Source: Dehalococcoidales bacterium (GTDB lineage: Bacteria > Chloroflexota > Dehalococcoidia > Dehalococcoidales > UBA3254). Taken from it: a DNA stretch of 26,004 nt. Every line of letters starts with the position of its first letter. Positions within the stretch are counted from its first letter, which is position 1. The DNA lies in NCBI GenBank assembly GCA_016926695.1, contig JAFGOB010000144.1:1-26004 (forward strand). Direction: 5' to 3'. Made by a program: the position numbers and the translations under genes. This document shows, in pieces, positions 1 to 8,704 of the stretch. Below the pieces are notes generated by a model. It worked only from the letters and a program-made list of their open reading frames with translations, did not search any database and had not been told where the DNA came from.

Positions 1-48
1 ATTACCATTACCTGCATATTCGTCTCTCCGGATGTTTTTATCTTATAT

Positions 49-792
49 TTACTTCTTTTCTGGTTGCCCGTTCTCTTCGTATTGTTTAATTACATCCTCA
101 GTCGGCCCCAGGGCTACCATCTGCCCTTGCTTGATCAATATGCTGCGCTGGCATAGTTGCTTTACGGTGCTCATGGAATGCGAAACATATAGAATTGTCT
201 TGCCTTCCTTTTGTAATTCATATATTTTTTCAGCGCATTTTTTATGGAATGCGTTATCACCGACAGCAAATACCTCATCCAGCAGTAAAGTATCAGGATT
301 AGCACAGATAGCAGTAGCAAAAGCTAATCTCATGTACATACCCGATGAAAAATTTTTTATCGCCATGTTTTCAAATCTTTCAAGTTCGGCAAATGCCATG
401 ATGTCATCGTATCTCTGTGTTATTTCTTTGGACTTCATACCCAGGATTGAGCCGTAAATAAAAACGTTTTCCCGGGCCGATAGTTCGGATTGGAATCCGA
501 CGCCTAACCCGAGAAATGATCCTATCCTTCCATGTTTTTTTACACTGCCGGTATCGGGATAAAGCACGCTGGCAATTATCTTTAGCAGGGTCGACTTTCC
601 TGACCCGTTTTTCCCTATTATGCCGAACGTTTCACCTCTATCTACTTCAAAACTGATATCCCTTAAGGCCCAGAACTCCTCATAGTCCATCTGCCGTTTG
701 ATAACACCCAGTATGTTATGAAAAAGGGTTTTTCTTTTTTCATGAGGTATTTTGAATTTTTTTGAGACATTGTTAACACTGATAGCAGGCAT
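49..792 (-). CDS. Polysaccharide ABC exporter, ATP-binding subunit (Wzt/TagH/KpsT type)
   Basis: This is the cytoplasmic ATPase that powers export of a lipid-linked polysaccharide or O-antigen-like glycan through the adjacent permease. The 247-residue protein shows Walker A GKNGSGKST at about 60-68, the Q-loop Gln near 101, an unusual signature FSSGM at 148-152, Walker B LLLDEV at about 169-174 and the switch His at 205. This motif set, including the ASVLYPDTG and AVGDN segments, is typical of Wzt/KpsT/TagH. It ends just after the nucleotide-binding domain, so it lacks the C-terminal glycan-binding domain of long Wzt proteins. Its ATG directly abuts the permease stop codon, so the two are one operon. 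The transported glycan cannot be told from sequence. Confidence 0.9.
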   Translation of the reverse strand: MPAISVNNVSKKFKIPHEKRKTLFHNILGVIKRQMDYEEFWALRDISFEVDRGETFGIIGKNGSGKSTLLKIIASVLYPDTGSVKKHGRIGSFLGLGVGFQSELSARENVFIYGSILGMKSKEITQRYDDIMAFAELERFENMAIKNFSSGMYMRLAFATAICANPDTLLLDEVFAVGDNAFHKKCAEKIYELQKEGKTILYVSHSMSTVKQLCQRSILIKQGQMVALGPTEDVIKQYEENGQPEKK

Positions 793-1545
793 CTATATCT
801 CCTCTGCAAACCGCCGCTGTAACCTGGAGAAAACATAATTCCCGATCAGGAAAAATCCTGCTGCAAACACACCAACTATCAGCAGGCTTTTTCCCGAAGG
901 AAGAACCCCGTTTATCATTATATTCCGGTAAATTATAATGAAGTTCGTTAAGGGATTCAACATATAATATTTAAGCAGGTAAGGAGGCACAACGGAAAAC
1001 GGGTAGAAAATCGGGCAGGTATAAAACAGCATCTGGGACAGCACGGTCCAGATCTGCGTCATATCTCTGAAATACACATAAAAGGCCGCCAGGATCAGCC
1101 CTATACCATATATCGCCAGGAAAAATAAAACATGAACAAACGGGTAAAGCACAATGGTCCAGGGCAGATGTCCCAGCATTACAAATATTATAGGTATCAG
1201 TATTACGAACTCCAGCGAGGTTGAAACCAGGTGAGAAAGGGCCGTGCTTAAAACAAGAATCTGGCGGGGAATAAACACCTTGGTTACCAGGCTGGATTTG
1301 CCTACTATGGAAGAAAGACATGAACCGGTCCCGGAACTGAAAAATCTCCAGGACATGAAGCCGACAATCAGATTTATCGCGAAATTCTCTTCATGCTTGA
1401 ACAGGTTCTTGAAAACGAACCACAACACCAGTGAAAAGAGAAACGGGCTTAGCAGGGACCAGAAAAAACCCAGCGAGGTATTTTGATATCGGTTCTTTAA
1501 ATCCGCAACTGTCAGATTACGGATTAGCTCTCTATATCGCCACAT
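793..1545 (-). CDS. Polysaccharide ABC exporter, permease subunit (Wzm/TagG type)
   Basis: This is the integral membrane half of the exporter, an ABC-2 family protein of 250 residues. An N-terminal amphipathic stretch (WRYRELIRNLTVADLKNRYQ) is followed by the conserved family segment SLGFFWSLLSPF. Six hydrophobic segments lie at about residues 32-48, 55-75, 95-124, 130-158, 168-188 and 222-242. I chose the ATG at 1545; a TTG one codon earlier is also possible, and neither has a strong ribosome-binding site (a weak GAAAG lies upstream). It is co-transcribed with the ATPase, whose start touches its stop. No glycosyltransferases lie in the window to suggest the substrate. Confidence 0.88.
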   Translation of the reverse strand: MWRYRELIRNLTVADLKNRYQNTSLGFFWSLLSPFLFSLVLWFVFKNLFKHEENFAINLIVGFMSWRFFSSGTGSCLSSIVGKSSLVTKVFIPRQILVLSTALSHLVSTSLEFVILIPIIFVMLGHLPWTIVLYPFVHVLFFLAIYGIGLILAAFYVYFRDMTQIWTVLSQMLFYTCPIFYPFSVVPPYLLKYYMLNPLTNFIIIYRNIMINGVLPSGKSLLIVGVFAAGFFLIGNYVFSRLQRRFAEEI

Positions 1546-1759
1546 CAATCAATGTCTTTCATATTAATTTATATATTATCTTCACCTGGATCGCGATTGG
1601 TACACGCTAAATTCTACTATACTCCTTTACGGAAACCAAAATAAAGTCAGACCGGTTTAATTACGCCAAAATATCCCTGAATGAAAAAACAAGTGGCATT
1701 GGAGTATTTCCCCCCCCTTGGGAAATATTATGAAAGGCAGCGGATAGGTCCGGATCCGG

Positions 1760-3013
1760 TTAAAACTCTGACCGTCCAAATACCAGGCATCCGTTCGTGC
1801 CGCCGAATCCGAACGAATTGGAAAGGACGTTATCGATTTTCACTCTGCGGGCAGTGTTGGGTACGTAGTCCAGGTCGCATTCCGGGTCCGGGTTTTCATA
1901 GTTGATTGTGGGCGGGATAATTCCGTTTACAATAGTCAGGATACTGATAATAGCCTCCACGGAACCAGCCGCTCCCCACAGGTGACCGAGCATGGATTTG
2001 CTTCCTGTAACAGGGACCTTCCCGGCTAGCTCCCCGAACACCTTTTTGATCGCCCTGGTCTCTCCCTGGTCATTGGCCAGAGTGGAAGTTCCGTGAGCAT
2101 TGATATGCTCAATCGTTTCAGGCGTCAGACCCGCGTCTTTAACGGCTTTAAGCATGCATAAAGCAGCCCCGCGTGCTTCCGGATCGGGTGAAGTGATGTG
2201 GTAGGCATCGCAGTTATTGCCGTATCCCAGTACCTCCGCATATATCCTGGCGCCCCTTTTTTGGGCCGACTTCATCTCCTCCATTACCAGTACGCCTGCT
2301 CCCTCACTGCAAACGAAACCATCCCGCTCACTGTCAAAGGGACGTACCGCTCCAGCCGGATTGTCATTGCGTGCGGACATTACCTTCAAAGCATCCAGTC
2401 CGGCAAAAAGCGTGGGTATCAGCTCCGCCTCAGCCCCTCCCGCCAGCATAGCTTCAGCATCTCCCTCACGGATTACTCTCAATGCCTCGCCAATAGAATG
2501 AGTGCCGGCTGCACAGGCCGTCACCGAGCACAGCAGAGGCCCCTTCGCTCCATATCGAATGGCTATCTCTCCGGCAGCCATGTTGCAGATCAGTCCCGGC
2601 ACGAAAAAGGGTGAAACCCTATCCCTGCTGCCGTCCAGCAGCAGGGAGTGGTTCTTTTCAAAATTTTCCAGCCCCCCTAGCGCGGTGCCTATCGATACCC
2701 CTATCGAGTCCGCATTTCCAGGCGTGATCTCCAATCCGGCGTCTTCTACCGCCATGCGGGCGGCTGCCGCCGCCAGATGGATGAAACGTGTCGTGCGCCT
2801 GACAGTCTTCTTTTCCATGAAATCGGCTGCCTCGAAATCCTTTACTTCGCCCGCTATTCGCGTCCGGCAGGCCGAGCTGTCAAAATGCGTGATAGGCCCT
2901 ATGCCGGACTCCCCCCGGCAAAGCCTTTCCCAGTTCCTCTCAACCCCTGTACCCAGCGGCGTTACCATCCCCAGACCCGTAACCGCCACTCTTCTTCTTT
3001 CAGTCACTTTCAC
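1760..3013 (-). CDS. fabF: 3-oxoacyl-[acyl-carrier-protein] synthase II (FabF-like)
   Basis: This condensing enzyme of type II fatty acid synthesis elongates acyl-ACP with malonyl-ACP in the cytoplasm. The thiolase-fold protein of 417 residues has the normal FabF length and an intact triad: nucleophile Cys167 in VTACAAG, His307 in NAHGTST and His344 in KSMLGHLWGAAG. The FGFGGTN gate loop is at 401-407. The listed start is GTG at 3013. A second GTG two codons later lies about 7 nt after AGGA and may be the real start. It stands alone here without acpP, fabD or fabG, so a role in a specialised acyl product cannot be excluded, although all motifs are those of housekeeping FabF. Confidence 0.93.
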   Translation of the reverse strand: MKVTERRRVAVTGLGMVTPLGTGVERNWERLCRGESGIGPITHFDSSACRTRIAGEVKDFEAADFMEKKTVRRTTRFIHLAAAAARMAVEDAGLEITPGNADSIGVSIGTALGGLENFEKNHSLLLDGSRDRVSPFFVPGLICNMAAGEIAIRYGAKGPLLCSVTACAAGTHSIGEALRVIREGDAEAMLAGGAEAELIPTLFAGLDALKVMSARNDNPAGAVRPFDSERDGFVCSEGAGVLVMEEMKSAQKRGARIYAEVLGYGNNCDAYHITSPDPEARGAALCMLKAVKDAGLTPETIEHINAHGTSTLANDQGETRAIKKVFGELAGKVPVTGSKSMLGHLWGAAGSVEAIISILTIVNGIIPPTINYENPDPECDLDYVPNTARRVKIDNVLSNSFGFGGTNGCLVFGRSEF

Positions 3014-3068
3014 ATCCTGACCCGGTTTTTCCCCGGATATAATATCTGATTTAATGCAAATCCGAAAT

Positions 3069-3097
3069 AGTATAAATTATTTTATAATTTTTGAAAA
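3069..3097 (-). promoter_or_regulatory. Candidate sigma70-type promoter for fabF
   Basis: On the minus strand, TTTTCA (3097-3092) and TATACT (3074-3069) are separated by exactly 17 nt of A/T-rich sequence. They match the consensus at 4/6 and 5/6 positions. Transcription would begin near 3061, giving a leader of about 50 nt before the fabF start. Found by eye only. Confidence 0.5.
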
Positions 3098-3130
3098 GAT
3101 TTTTATTATTGTCTCTGGGACTGGAGGGTA

Positions 3131-3268
3131 TTTACAAATTTTATACAGTGGTGTAAATTAGTTATATAGTATAGGAAAGTGATAATGCCTTGTTGTTCCT
3201 GTATAATGGAGCGATAATCGGCCTGGCTGGACTGTTATTGTGTAAACCATAGCCGGATTATTTTACAC
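3131..3268. promoter_or_regulatory. Paired TGTAAA/TTTACA half-sites upstream of fhs (possible operator)
   Basis: Two inverted pairs of the same hexamer are seen: TTTACA 3131-3136 with TGTAAA 3152-3157, and TGTAAA 3241-3246 with TTTACA 3262-3267. Both pairs have a 15-nt gap, and the second is embedded in a longer dyad, GTGTAAA...TTTACAC. They lie in the 299-bp fabF/fhs divergent region. A regulator site is an inference; no known regulator consensus was matched with certainty. Confidence 0.3.
3142..3170 (+). promoter_or_regulatory. Candidate promoter for the fhs operon
   Basis: TATACA (3142-3147) and TATAGT (3165-3170) are 17 nt apart, matching the consensus at 4/6 and 5/6. This start would leave an approximately 135-nt leader before fhs. 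Competing candidates in the same 300-bp region are TTTACA (3262-3267) with TAAATA (3285-3290), also 17 nt apart, and an isolated TATAAT at 3202-3207. The choice among them is open. Confidence 0.35.
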
Positions 3269-3312
3269 TCTCAATAAAATATAGTAAATATTATATTAGT
3301 GGAGGAAACCAA

Positions 3313-5085
3313 GTGGCCTACGATGCGACAAAGTTAAAAGAATGGCAAATTGCCGAGCTGGCCGAGGCGAATATGCCGACCCCCGAACAATGGATTGAAA
3401 AACTCAACCTGAAAAAGGATGAGATTATTCCCTACGGCAGGATCTGTAAACTGGACTTTCAGAAAATCATAGACCGCCTGCAGAACAAACCGGATGGTAA
3501 ATACATCGAAGTAACGGCCATTACTCCAACTCCACTGGGAGAGGGAAAAAGCACCACCTCTCTGGGACTAATGGAAGGTCTGGGAAAAAGAGGCAAGAAC
3601 GTGGGTGGATGCCTGCGCCAGCCGTCGGGCGGACCTACTATGAATATCAAAGGCAGCGCCGCCGGGGGCGGTAATGCCCTGCTTATTCCCATGACCGAGT
3701 TTTCCATGGGCCTTACCGGGGACATCAACGATATCACGAATGCCCACAACCTGGCCATGGTTGCCCTGACCTCCAGGATGCAGCACGAGCGTAACTACAG
3801 TGACGAGCAGCTAGATAGGCTCAGCCACATGCCCAGGCTGGATATCGATCCCAACAGGGTCGTATTCAACTGGGTCATGGACTTCTGTGCGCAGAGTTTG
3901 CGTAACATCGTTATCGGGCTCGGCGGGCGCATGTACGGCTATACCATGGAGTCACATTTCGCTATTGCAGTAAGTTCAGAACTGATGGCAATACTGGCTA
4001 TCGCTCGCGATTTGGCCGATCTCAGGGAGAGGCTGGCCAATATTACGCTGGCATACGATAAGCGCGGCAATCCGGTGACAGCCCATGACCTCCAGGTCGA
4101 TGGCGCTATGGCGGCCTTCATGCGCAATACTATCAATCCTACTTTGTGCTGTACTGCGGAATACCAGCCCTGCATGGTGCATGCCGGGCCCTTCGCCAAT
4201 ATCGCGGTAGGCCAGTCTTCGATTATCGCCGACCGCATCGGTCTTAAGATGTTTGATTATCATGTCACCGAAAGCGGCTTCGCCGCTGATATCGGTTTTG
4301 AGAAATTCTGGAATGTTAAATGCCGCTACAGCGGGCTCGTGCCCAATGTCTCGGTCTTGACCGCCAGCGTCCGGGCTTTGAAAATGCACGGCGGCGGTCC
4401 CAAAGTCACACCCGGCGTGCCTCTTTCTGAAGCCTACACTAAAGAGAACCTGGGCCTCCTGGAAAAAGGTCTGGATAATATGCTCCATCACATCCATACC
4501 ATCAGGACCGCCGGCATTAACCCCGTGGTCTGCATCAACCGCTTTACCAGCGATACCGATGCGGAAGTAGCCATGATTAAGAAAGCGGCTGAAGCGGCCG
4601 GTGCGCGTGCGGCTGAGTCCAATCACTGGGCTAAAGGCGGAGAAGGAGCCCTCGAGCTGACGGATGCCGTTTTGGATGCCTGCAACGAAAAGAATGATTT
4701 CAAGTTCCTCTATCCCGCGGAGATGCCCCTCAGAGAAAGAATTGAAAAAATTGCCAAAGTGGTCTACGGCGCTAACGGTATCAGATGGAGACCCGAGGCT
4801 GAAGAAAAGGCTAAAAAATACGAGTCTGATCCGAAGTATAATGAATATGCTACTATGATGGTAAAAACCCATCTTTCGTTAAGCCATGACCCCGCCAGAA
4901 AGGGGGTCCCTAAAGGATGGTACCTGCCCATAAGAGATTTGTGGATTTATTCAGGGGCCAAATTCCTCTGCCCGGTGGCGGAAGAAATAGCCTTGATGCC
5001 CGGAACTTCGTCAGACCCGGCCTTTAAAAAGATTGATATAGATACCACCACGGGAAAAGTCACCGGACTGCATGATGTTGATTAG
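3313..5085 (+). CDS. fhs: Formate-tetrahydrofolate ligase (10-formyl-THF synthetase)
   Basis: It catalyses ATP + formate + THF to 10-formyl-THF, the entry step of the methyl branch of the Wood-Ljungdahl pathway. The 590-residue cytoplasmic protein has the FTHFS P-loop [11 protein letters not shown] at 71-81, followed by the family segments [20 protein letters not shown] and [12 protein letters not shown]. The C-terminal region ends in the usual [13 protein letters not shown] pattern. It is about 30 residues longer than the common 555-560-residue enzymes, partly through N- and C-terminal extra sequence. Translation starts at GTG, 7 nt after a strong GGAGG (3301-3305). It is the first gene of a run leading to the ASKHA protein, folD and formate dehydrogenase, which fits supply of formate as substrate. 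Confidence 0.96.
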   Translation: MAYDATKLKEWQIAELAEANMPTPEQWIEKLNLKKDEIIPYGRICKLDFQKIIDRLQNKPDGKYIEVTAITPTPLGEGKSTTSLGLMEGLGKRGKNVGGCLRQPSGGPTMNIKGSAAGGGNALLIPMTEFSMGLTGDINDITNAHNLAMVALTSRMQHERNYSDEQLDRLSHMPRLDIDPNRVVFNWVMDFCAQSLRNIVIGLGGRMYGYTMESHFAIAVSSELMAILAIARDLADLRERLANITLAYDKRGNPVTAHDLQVDGAMAAFMRNTINPTLCCTAEYQPCMVHAGPFANIAVGQSSIIADRIGLKMFDYHVTESGFAADIGFEKFWNVKCRYSGLVPNVSVLTASVRALKMHGGGPKVTPGVPLSEAYTKENLGLLEKGLDNMLHHIHTIRTAGINPVVCINRFTSDTDAEVAMIKKAAEAAGARAAESNHWAKGGEGALELTDAVLDACNEKNDFKFLYPAEMPLRERIEKIAKVVYGANGIRWRPEAEEKAKKYESDPKYNEYATMMVKTHLSLSHDPARKGVPKGWYLPIRDLWIYSGAKFLCPVAEEIALMPGTSSDPAFKKIDIDTTTGKVTGLHDVD

Positions 5086-5101
5086 GAGATAAAGTTTTTC
5101 A

Positions 5102-7063
5102 ATGGGAAACTCTCAGGCAGAGGCTAAATTTAACGTGCATTTCTTACCTGATGACATCGTGGTAACGGTTAACCAGGGTACCGACCTTCTTTCCGCTGCC
5201 CTTCAGGCTGGAGTCCACATTAATGCCTCCTGCGCAGGCGCCGGTACCTGCCACACCTGTAAAATCAGGGTTTCCCGCGGTACGGTGGAGAGCAAACAGG
5301 AAGAAAAACTGAGCTCGAAGGAATACGATCAGGGCATGAGGCTCGCCTGCCAGAGCCTGGTACTTTCCGATCTTATTGTCGTCATTCCCCCTGAGTCCAG
5401 ATTGGATAAAGCCGTTCAGGCCGATGAACGCCAGAAATCGTCAGGGGTGGCTGCCGCTGGGTGGAGATATAATCCGCCTTTGAATAAGTATTACCTGGAG
5501 CTGCCCCCGGCCACCGTCAGGGATAATGCCAATGATCTCTTCCGGCTGATGTGGGGAATGCAGCAAAGCTACGACCTTAACGATCTTACCGTTAATATCG
5601 ATATCATCCGGAAATTGCCTTTTGTCCTCAGAGAAAACAACTGGAAGATCACGGTTACTACCACTATCATTTCATCCAGGCCGTTTACTAAAGCCAAAAT
5701 TACCCCCAGGATCGTCAACCTGGAACCCGGCGATACGCGCAGCAGGTTGTATGCGGCCGTCGTTGATATCGGGACCACCTCCATTTGCGCCCAACTGGTT
5801 GACATCAACCGGGGCAAGGTAACAGCCGGGGCTGTGACCCTGAATAAACAGGTCGCCTTTGGCGAGGACATCTCCTCGCGTATAGTGTTTTCACAAAAAA
5901 AAGGCGGACTGAAAAAGCTCCAGGATGCGGTTATAGAATCGATTAATACCGCTCTGGATGAATTGCTGGACAGCAGCGGCGTTAACAGGGAGGACATCAG
6001 CCACATCACCGTGGCAGGCAACCCGGTCATGGAGCACCTTTTGCTGGGACTCGACCCTAAATTTATCTGCCTCTCTCCCTATACGCCCATCGCCAATTTC
6101 CTCCCCGCCATGAAAGCCACCTCGCTGGGACTCAACGTGGGAGAACATGTCTATGTCTTTACCTTCCCCGCTATTTCAGGCTACGTCGGGGGCGACGTCA
6201 TTTCCGGGGTGATTGCCTGCGGAATGCATCAAACTAAAAAGCAAACCCTGTATTTCGATATCGGTAGCAATGCAAAAGTCGTCGCGGGCAACAGCGAGTG
6301 GATGGTAGCCGCTTCCTGTTTTGCCGGGCCGGTACTGGAAGGACGGGGCATCGTAAACGGTATGCTGCCGGTCAAAGGCGCCATCCGGCGATGTTCTCTG
6401 GATCCAAAGACGCTTGAGCCGCGAATTGAGGTAATCGAGGGAGAGAAACCTGCCGGTATATGCGGAGCGGGGCTGATCAGCGCAGTCGCCGCCTTTCTTG
6501 AGCATGGCGTCATTGACCAGCAGGGGAAATTTAGTTCCTCTTCATCTTCACCCGGAATAAGACGCGGCCAAAAAGGCCTCGAATATGTACTGGTACCCAA
6601 GGAAGACTCCGCAAGCGGAAAAGATATCGTCATTACGGAGCCCGATATCGACCTGCTGATCCGGGCTAAAGCCGCTGTATATGCCGCTTTCCAGACGCTA
6701 AGCCACGGCCTGGATAATAGCAGCCTGAACTTCGAGCAGATAATTCTGGCGTGTAATTGCGGTGACAATTTCGATATCGAGGGGGCCGTTACAATAGGAC
6801 TGCTGCCTGACCTGCCCGGAAACAGGTTTGTGTTCGTGGGCAATGCTTCACTTACCGGCGGCAGGCTGGTCAATTTCTCCAACGATATGCTTATCGCCTC
6901 CCGGAAAGTCGCTCAGACCATGACAAATATCGAGCTGAATGATAACAGCGATTTTAACAATAACTACGTGCCGGCCCTGCGCCTGCCTCATACCGATGAA
7001 AAGGCTTTTCCATCCGTAATGAAAAAACTGCCTGTCACGTATAAAAACCATAGAAACCAGTAA
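5102..7063 (+). CDS. ASKHA-domain ferredoxin protein, probable reductive activator of a corrinoid protein (RACo/DUF4445 family)
   Basis: This 653-residue protein starts with a plant-type 2Fe-2S domain (Cys44, Cys50, Cys53, Cys83). A linker and middle domain follow (about 100-210), then an ASKHA ATPase-fold domain with phosphate-1 VVDIGTTS at 221-228 and phosphate-2-like FDIGSNAK at 386-393. The C-terminal IGLLPDLPGNRFVFVGNASLTGG segment is typical of the family. RACo proteins use ATP to drive one-electron reduction of inactive Co(II) corrinoid proteins such as CoFeSP. Its place between fhs and folD supports a Wood-Ljungdahl role. The exact corrinoid partner is unknown, and O-demethylase activators look similar. 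It differs from typical members in two motifs (DIGSNAK; NCGD before the C-terminal segment). TAGGAGA overlaps the fhs stop, 12 nt before ATG. Confidence 0.85.
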   Translation: MGNSQAEAKFNVHFLPDDIVVTVNQGTDLLSAALQAGVHINASCAGAGTCHTCKIRVSRGTVESKQEEKLSSKEYDQGMRLACQSLVLSDLIVVIPPESRLDKAVQADERQKSSGVAAAGWRYNPPLNKYYLELPPATVRDNANDLFRLMWGMQQSYDLNDLTVNIDIIRKLPFVLRENNWKITVTTTIISSRPFTKAKITPRIVNLEPGDTRSRLYAAVVDIGTTSICAQLVDINRGKVTAGAVTLNKQVAFGEDISSRIVFSQKKGGLKKLQDAVIESINTALDELLDSSGVNREDISHITVAGNPVMEHLLLGLDPKFICLSPYTPIANFLPAMKATSLGLNVGEHVYVFTFPAISGYVGGDVISGVIACGMHQTKKQTLYFDIGSNAKVVAGNSEWMVAASCFAGPVLEGRGIVNGMLPVKGAIRRCSLDPKTLEPRIEVIEGEKPAGICGAGLISAVAAFLEHGVIDQQGKFSSSSSSPGIRRGQKGLEYVLVPKEDSASGKDIVITEPDIDLLIRAKAAVYAAFQTLSHGLDNSSLNFEQIILACNCGDNFDIEGAVTIGLLPDLPGNRFVFVGNASLTGGRLVNFSNDMLIASRKVAQTMTNIELNDNSDFNNNYVPALRLPHTDEKAFPSVMKKLPVTYKNHRNQ

Positions 7064-7255
7064 ACAGGCTGAAAGCGGACTGTGGGTATGTGCGGAGGAT
7101 TATCGTTAATTCTTACTTTTCCTTCACGGGCTGACAGGAACGCACGCCCGGCACTGCAAGTTAATATTTAGTTATATCATAAATAATATAATATACAGCC
7201 TTTGTTTTAACTCGTCTCTTAAACAATAATATGAATTTTTCCGGAGGATAATCCA
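7064..7255 (+). promoter_or_regulatory. Intergenic region upstream of folD with AT-rich promoter-like core
   Basis: This 192-bp gap ends in an AT-rich block containing TATAAT at 7187-7192, without a convincing -35 box at 16-18 nt. A strong ribosome-binding site (CGGAGGA) lies just before the folD ATG. folD may therefore have its own promoter as well as read-through from fhs. I see no terminator hairpin with a T-run. Confidence 0.3.
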
Positions 7256-8143
7256 ATGACAGCACAAATCATCAGCGGTACCGAAGTAGCCAAACAAATA
7301 CGTGAAGAAATAAAACAGGAAGTGGCTGAACTCAAGGCCAAACACAACATCGTCCCCGGGCTGGCGACAGTCCTTATCGGGGACGACCCGGCCTCCAGGA
7401 GCTATGTATCCGGCAAGGAAAAGGCCGCCCGGGCCCTGGATATTTACTCGGAAAGGATCGATTTACCCGAATCCACCACTGAACAAGATCTCCTTACCCT
7501 TATCGACCGCTTGAATCACGACCCCAAGATCAACGGCATTCTCGTCCAGCTTCCCCTTCCCAAACACATCAACGAGACCAGGGTCCTCTATGCCATAGAC
7601 CCCCGTAAAGATGTGGACGGCTTCCACCCCGTAAACCTGGGCAAGCTCATGATTGGAGACCCTGACTTCATCCCCTGCACCCCCTACGGCATCCAGCAGC
7701 TTCTGGTCCGCTCAGGCATCCGGACCGACGGCGCAGAGGTCGTGGTCATCGGACGCAGCAACCTGGTCGGAAAGCCTATCACCAATATCCTGCTTCAGAA
7801 AAAGGAGGGGGCTAATTCCACCGTTACCATCTGCCATACGGGCAGTAAAGACATCAAGGCCCATACCCTCAAGGCCGACATTGTCATCGCCGCTGCCGGC
7901 AGGCCCAATACCGTCACCGCGGACATGGTTAAAGATGGGGTTGTGGTGATCGATGTGGGCGTCAACCGCATCGGACAGACCAAAGAGGGCAAGGCTATCC
8001 TGGTCGGTGATGTGGACTTCGCCGCTATCAAAGAGAAGGCCAGGGCCATTACCCCGGTGCCGGGCGGCGTAGGTCCCATGACCATCACCATGCTGATGAA
8101 AAATACCGTCAAAGCCGCCAGGCTGGCCAACGGCCTGGCATAA
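7256..8143 (+). CDS. folD: Bifunctional methylenetetrahydrofolate dehydrogenase / methenyl-THF cyclohydrolase
   Basis: FolD interconverts 10-formyl-THF, 5,10-methenyl-THF and 5,10-methylene-THF with NAD(P)H, the steps directly after Fhs. The protein has 295 residues, normal for the family. The catalytic Tyr50/Lys54 pair is in SYVSGKEKAA, the VQLPLPKH motif is at about 97-104, DVDGFHPVNLGKL at 119-131, the dinucleotide-binding GRSNLVGKP at 166-174 and the C-terminal TPVPGGVGPMT at 266-276. A strong CGGAGGA precedes the ATG. Residues that set NAD versus NADP preference cannot be judged reliably by eye. Confidence 0.97.
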   Translation: MTAQIISGTEVAKQIREEIKQEVAELKAKHNIVPGLATVLIGDDPASRSYVSGKEKAARALDIYSERIDLPESTTEQDLLTLIDRLNHDPKINGILVQLPLPKHINETRVLYAIDPRKDVDGFHPVNLGKLMIGDPDFIPCTPYGIQQLLVRSGIRTDGAEVVVIGRSNLVGKPITNILLQKKEGANSTVTICHTGSKDIKAHTLKADIVIAAAGRPNTVTADMVKDGVVVIDVGVNRIGQTKEGKAILVGDVDFAAIKEKARAITPVPGGVGPMTITMLMKNTVKAARLANGLA

Positions 8144-8219
8144 GTGGACTAATTTCCCCGGTAATGGTAATTTATAACAATGAAACATCTGTATATCCTT
8201 TATTACGGAGGTCTCGATT

Positions 8220-8690
8220 TTGTCAGTACCCGCTCAAAATGAAACCCTTCAAGACCTGTTCGCCGGATTCAAGGGCAAAAAAGATGAGCTTATCCCCGTG
8301 ATGGAAGCCGTACAGGAAAAATTCGGCTATCTCTCACCGCAAGCCATGAAGAAGATCGCAGGCTTCCTTAAAGTCTCTGAGAGCCACATCTACGGCGTGG
8401 CCACCTTTTATGCCCTCTTCAGGCTTTCTCCCAGGGGTAAAAAGATGGTCAGCGTCTGCCGGGGCACAGCCTGCCATGTCAGGGGAGGCGCTCATATTCT
8501 ACAGGAAGTGGAAAAACATCTGGGCATCAAGCCCGGAGAAACCACCGCCGACCGGGAATACAGTCTTGAGACGATCTCCTGCTTCGGTTCCTGCGCACTG
8601 GCGCCGGTGATGGTGGTCGACAAGACCGTGTACGGACGCATGACGCCCGCACGGGTGGGACAGATCCTGGGTAAATCCGAAAAGGACTGA
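8220..8690 (+). CDS. NuoE-like [2Fe-2S] thioredoxin-fold subunit of NAD(P)-linked formate dehydrogenase complex
   Basis: This small 156-residue electron-transfer subunit is related to the 24-kDa complex I subunit and to HydC/HndA of soluble hydrogenases. An N-terminal helical part (KDELIPVMEAVQEKFGYLS) precedes a thioredoxin-like domain whose four cluster ligands are Cys80, Cys85, Cys121 and Cys125 (CRGTAC and CFGSC). Translation begins at TTG, 8 nt downstream of GGAGG; no in-frame ATG fits the conserved N-terminus better. It is 14 nt upstream of the NuoF-like gene and upstream of fdhA, so the likely complex is a cytoplasmic NuoE-NuoF-FdhA enzyme rather than respiratory complex I. No other nuo genes are present. 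Confidence 0.92.
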   Translation: MSVPAQNETLQDLFAGFKGKKDELIPVMEAVQEKFGYLSPQAMKKIAGFLKVSESHIYGVATFYALFRLSPRGKKMVSVCRGTACHVRGGAHILQEVEKHLGIKPGETTADREYSLETISCFGSCALAPVMVVDKTVYGRMTPARVGQILGKSEKD

Positions 8691-8704
8691 TCAAGGAAAG
8701 CACT

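Noticed and set aside
3014..3312. THF-type riboswitch upstream of fhs
   Set aside because: The region is A/T-rich and I could not find the conserved core or a consistent paired structure; a covariance-model search would settle it.
3976..4872. 298-codon minus-strand frame opposite fhs
   Set aside because: It lies wholly antisense to a conserved enzyme, has no recognisable domain or ribosome-binding site, and is explained by GC-biased codon positions.
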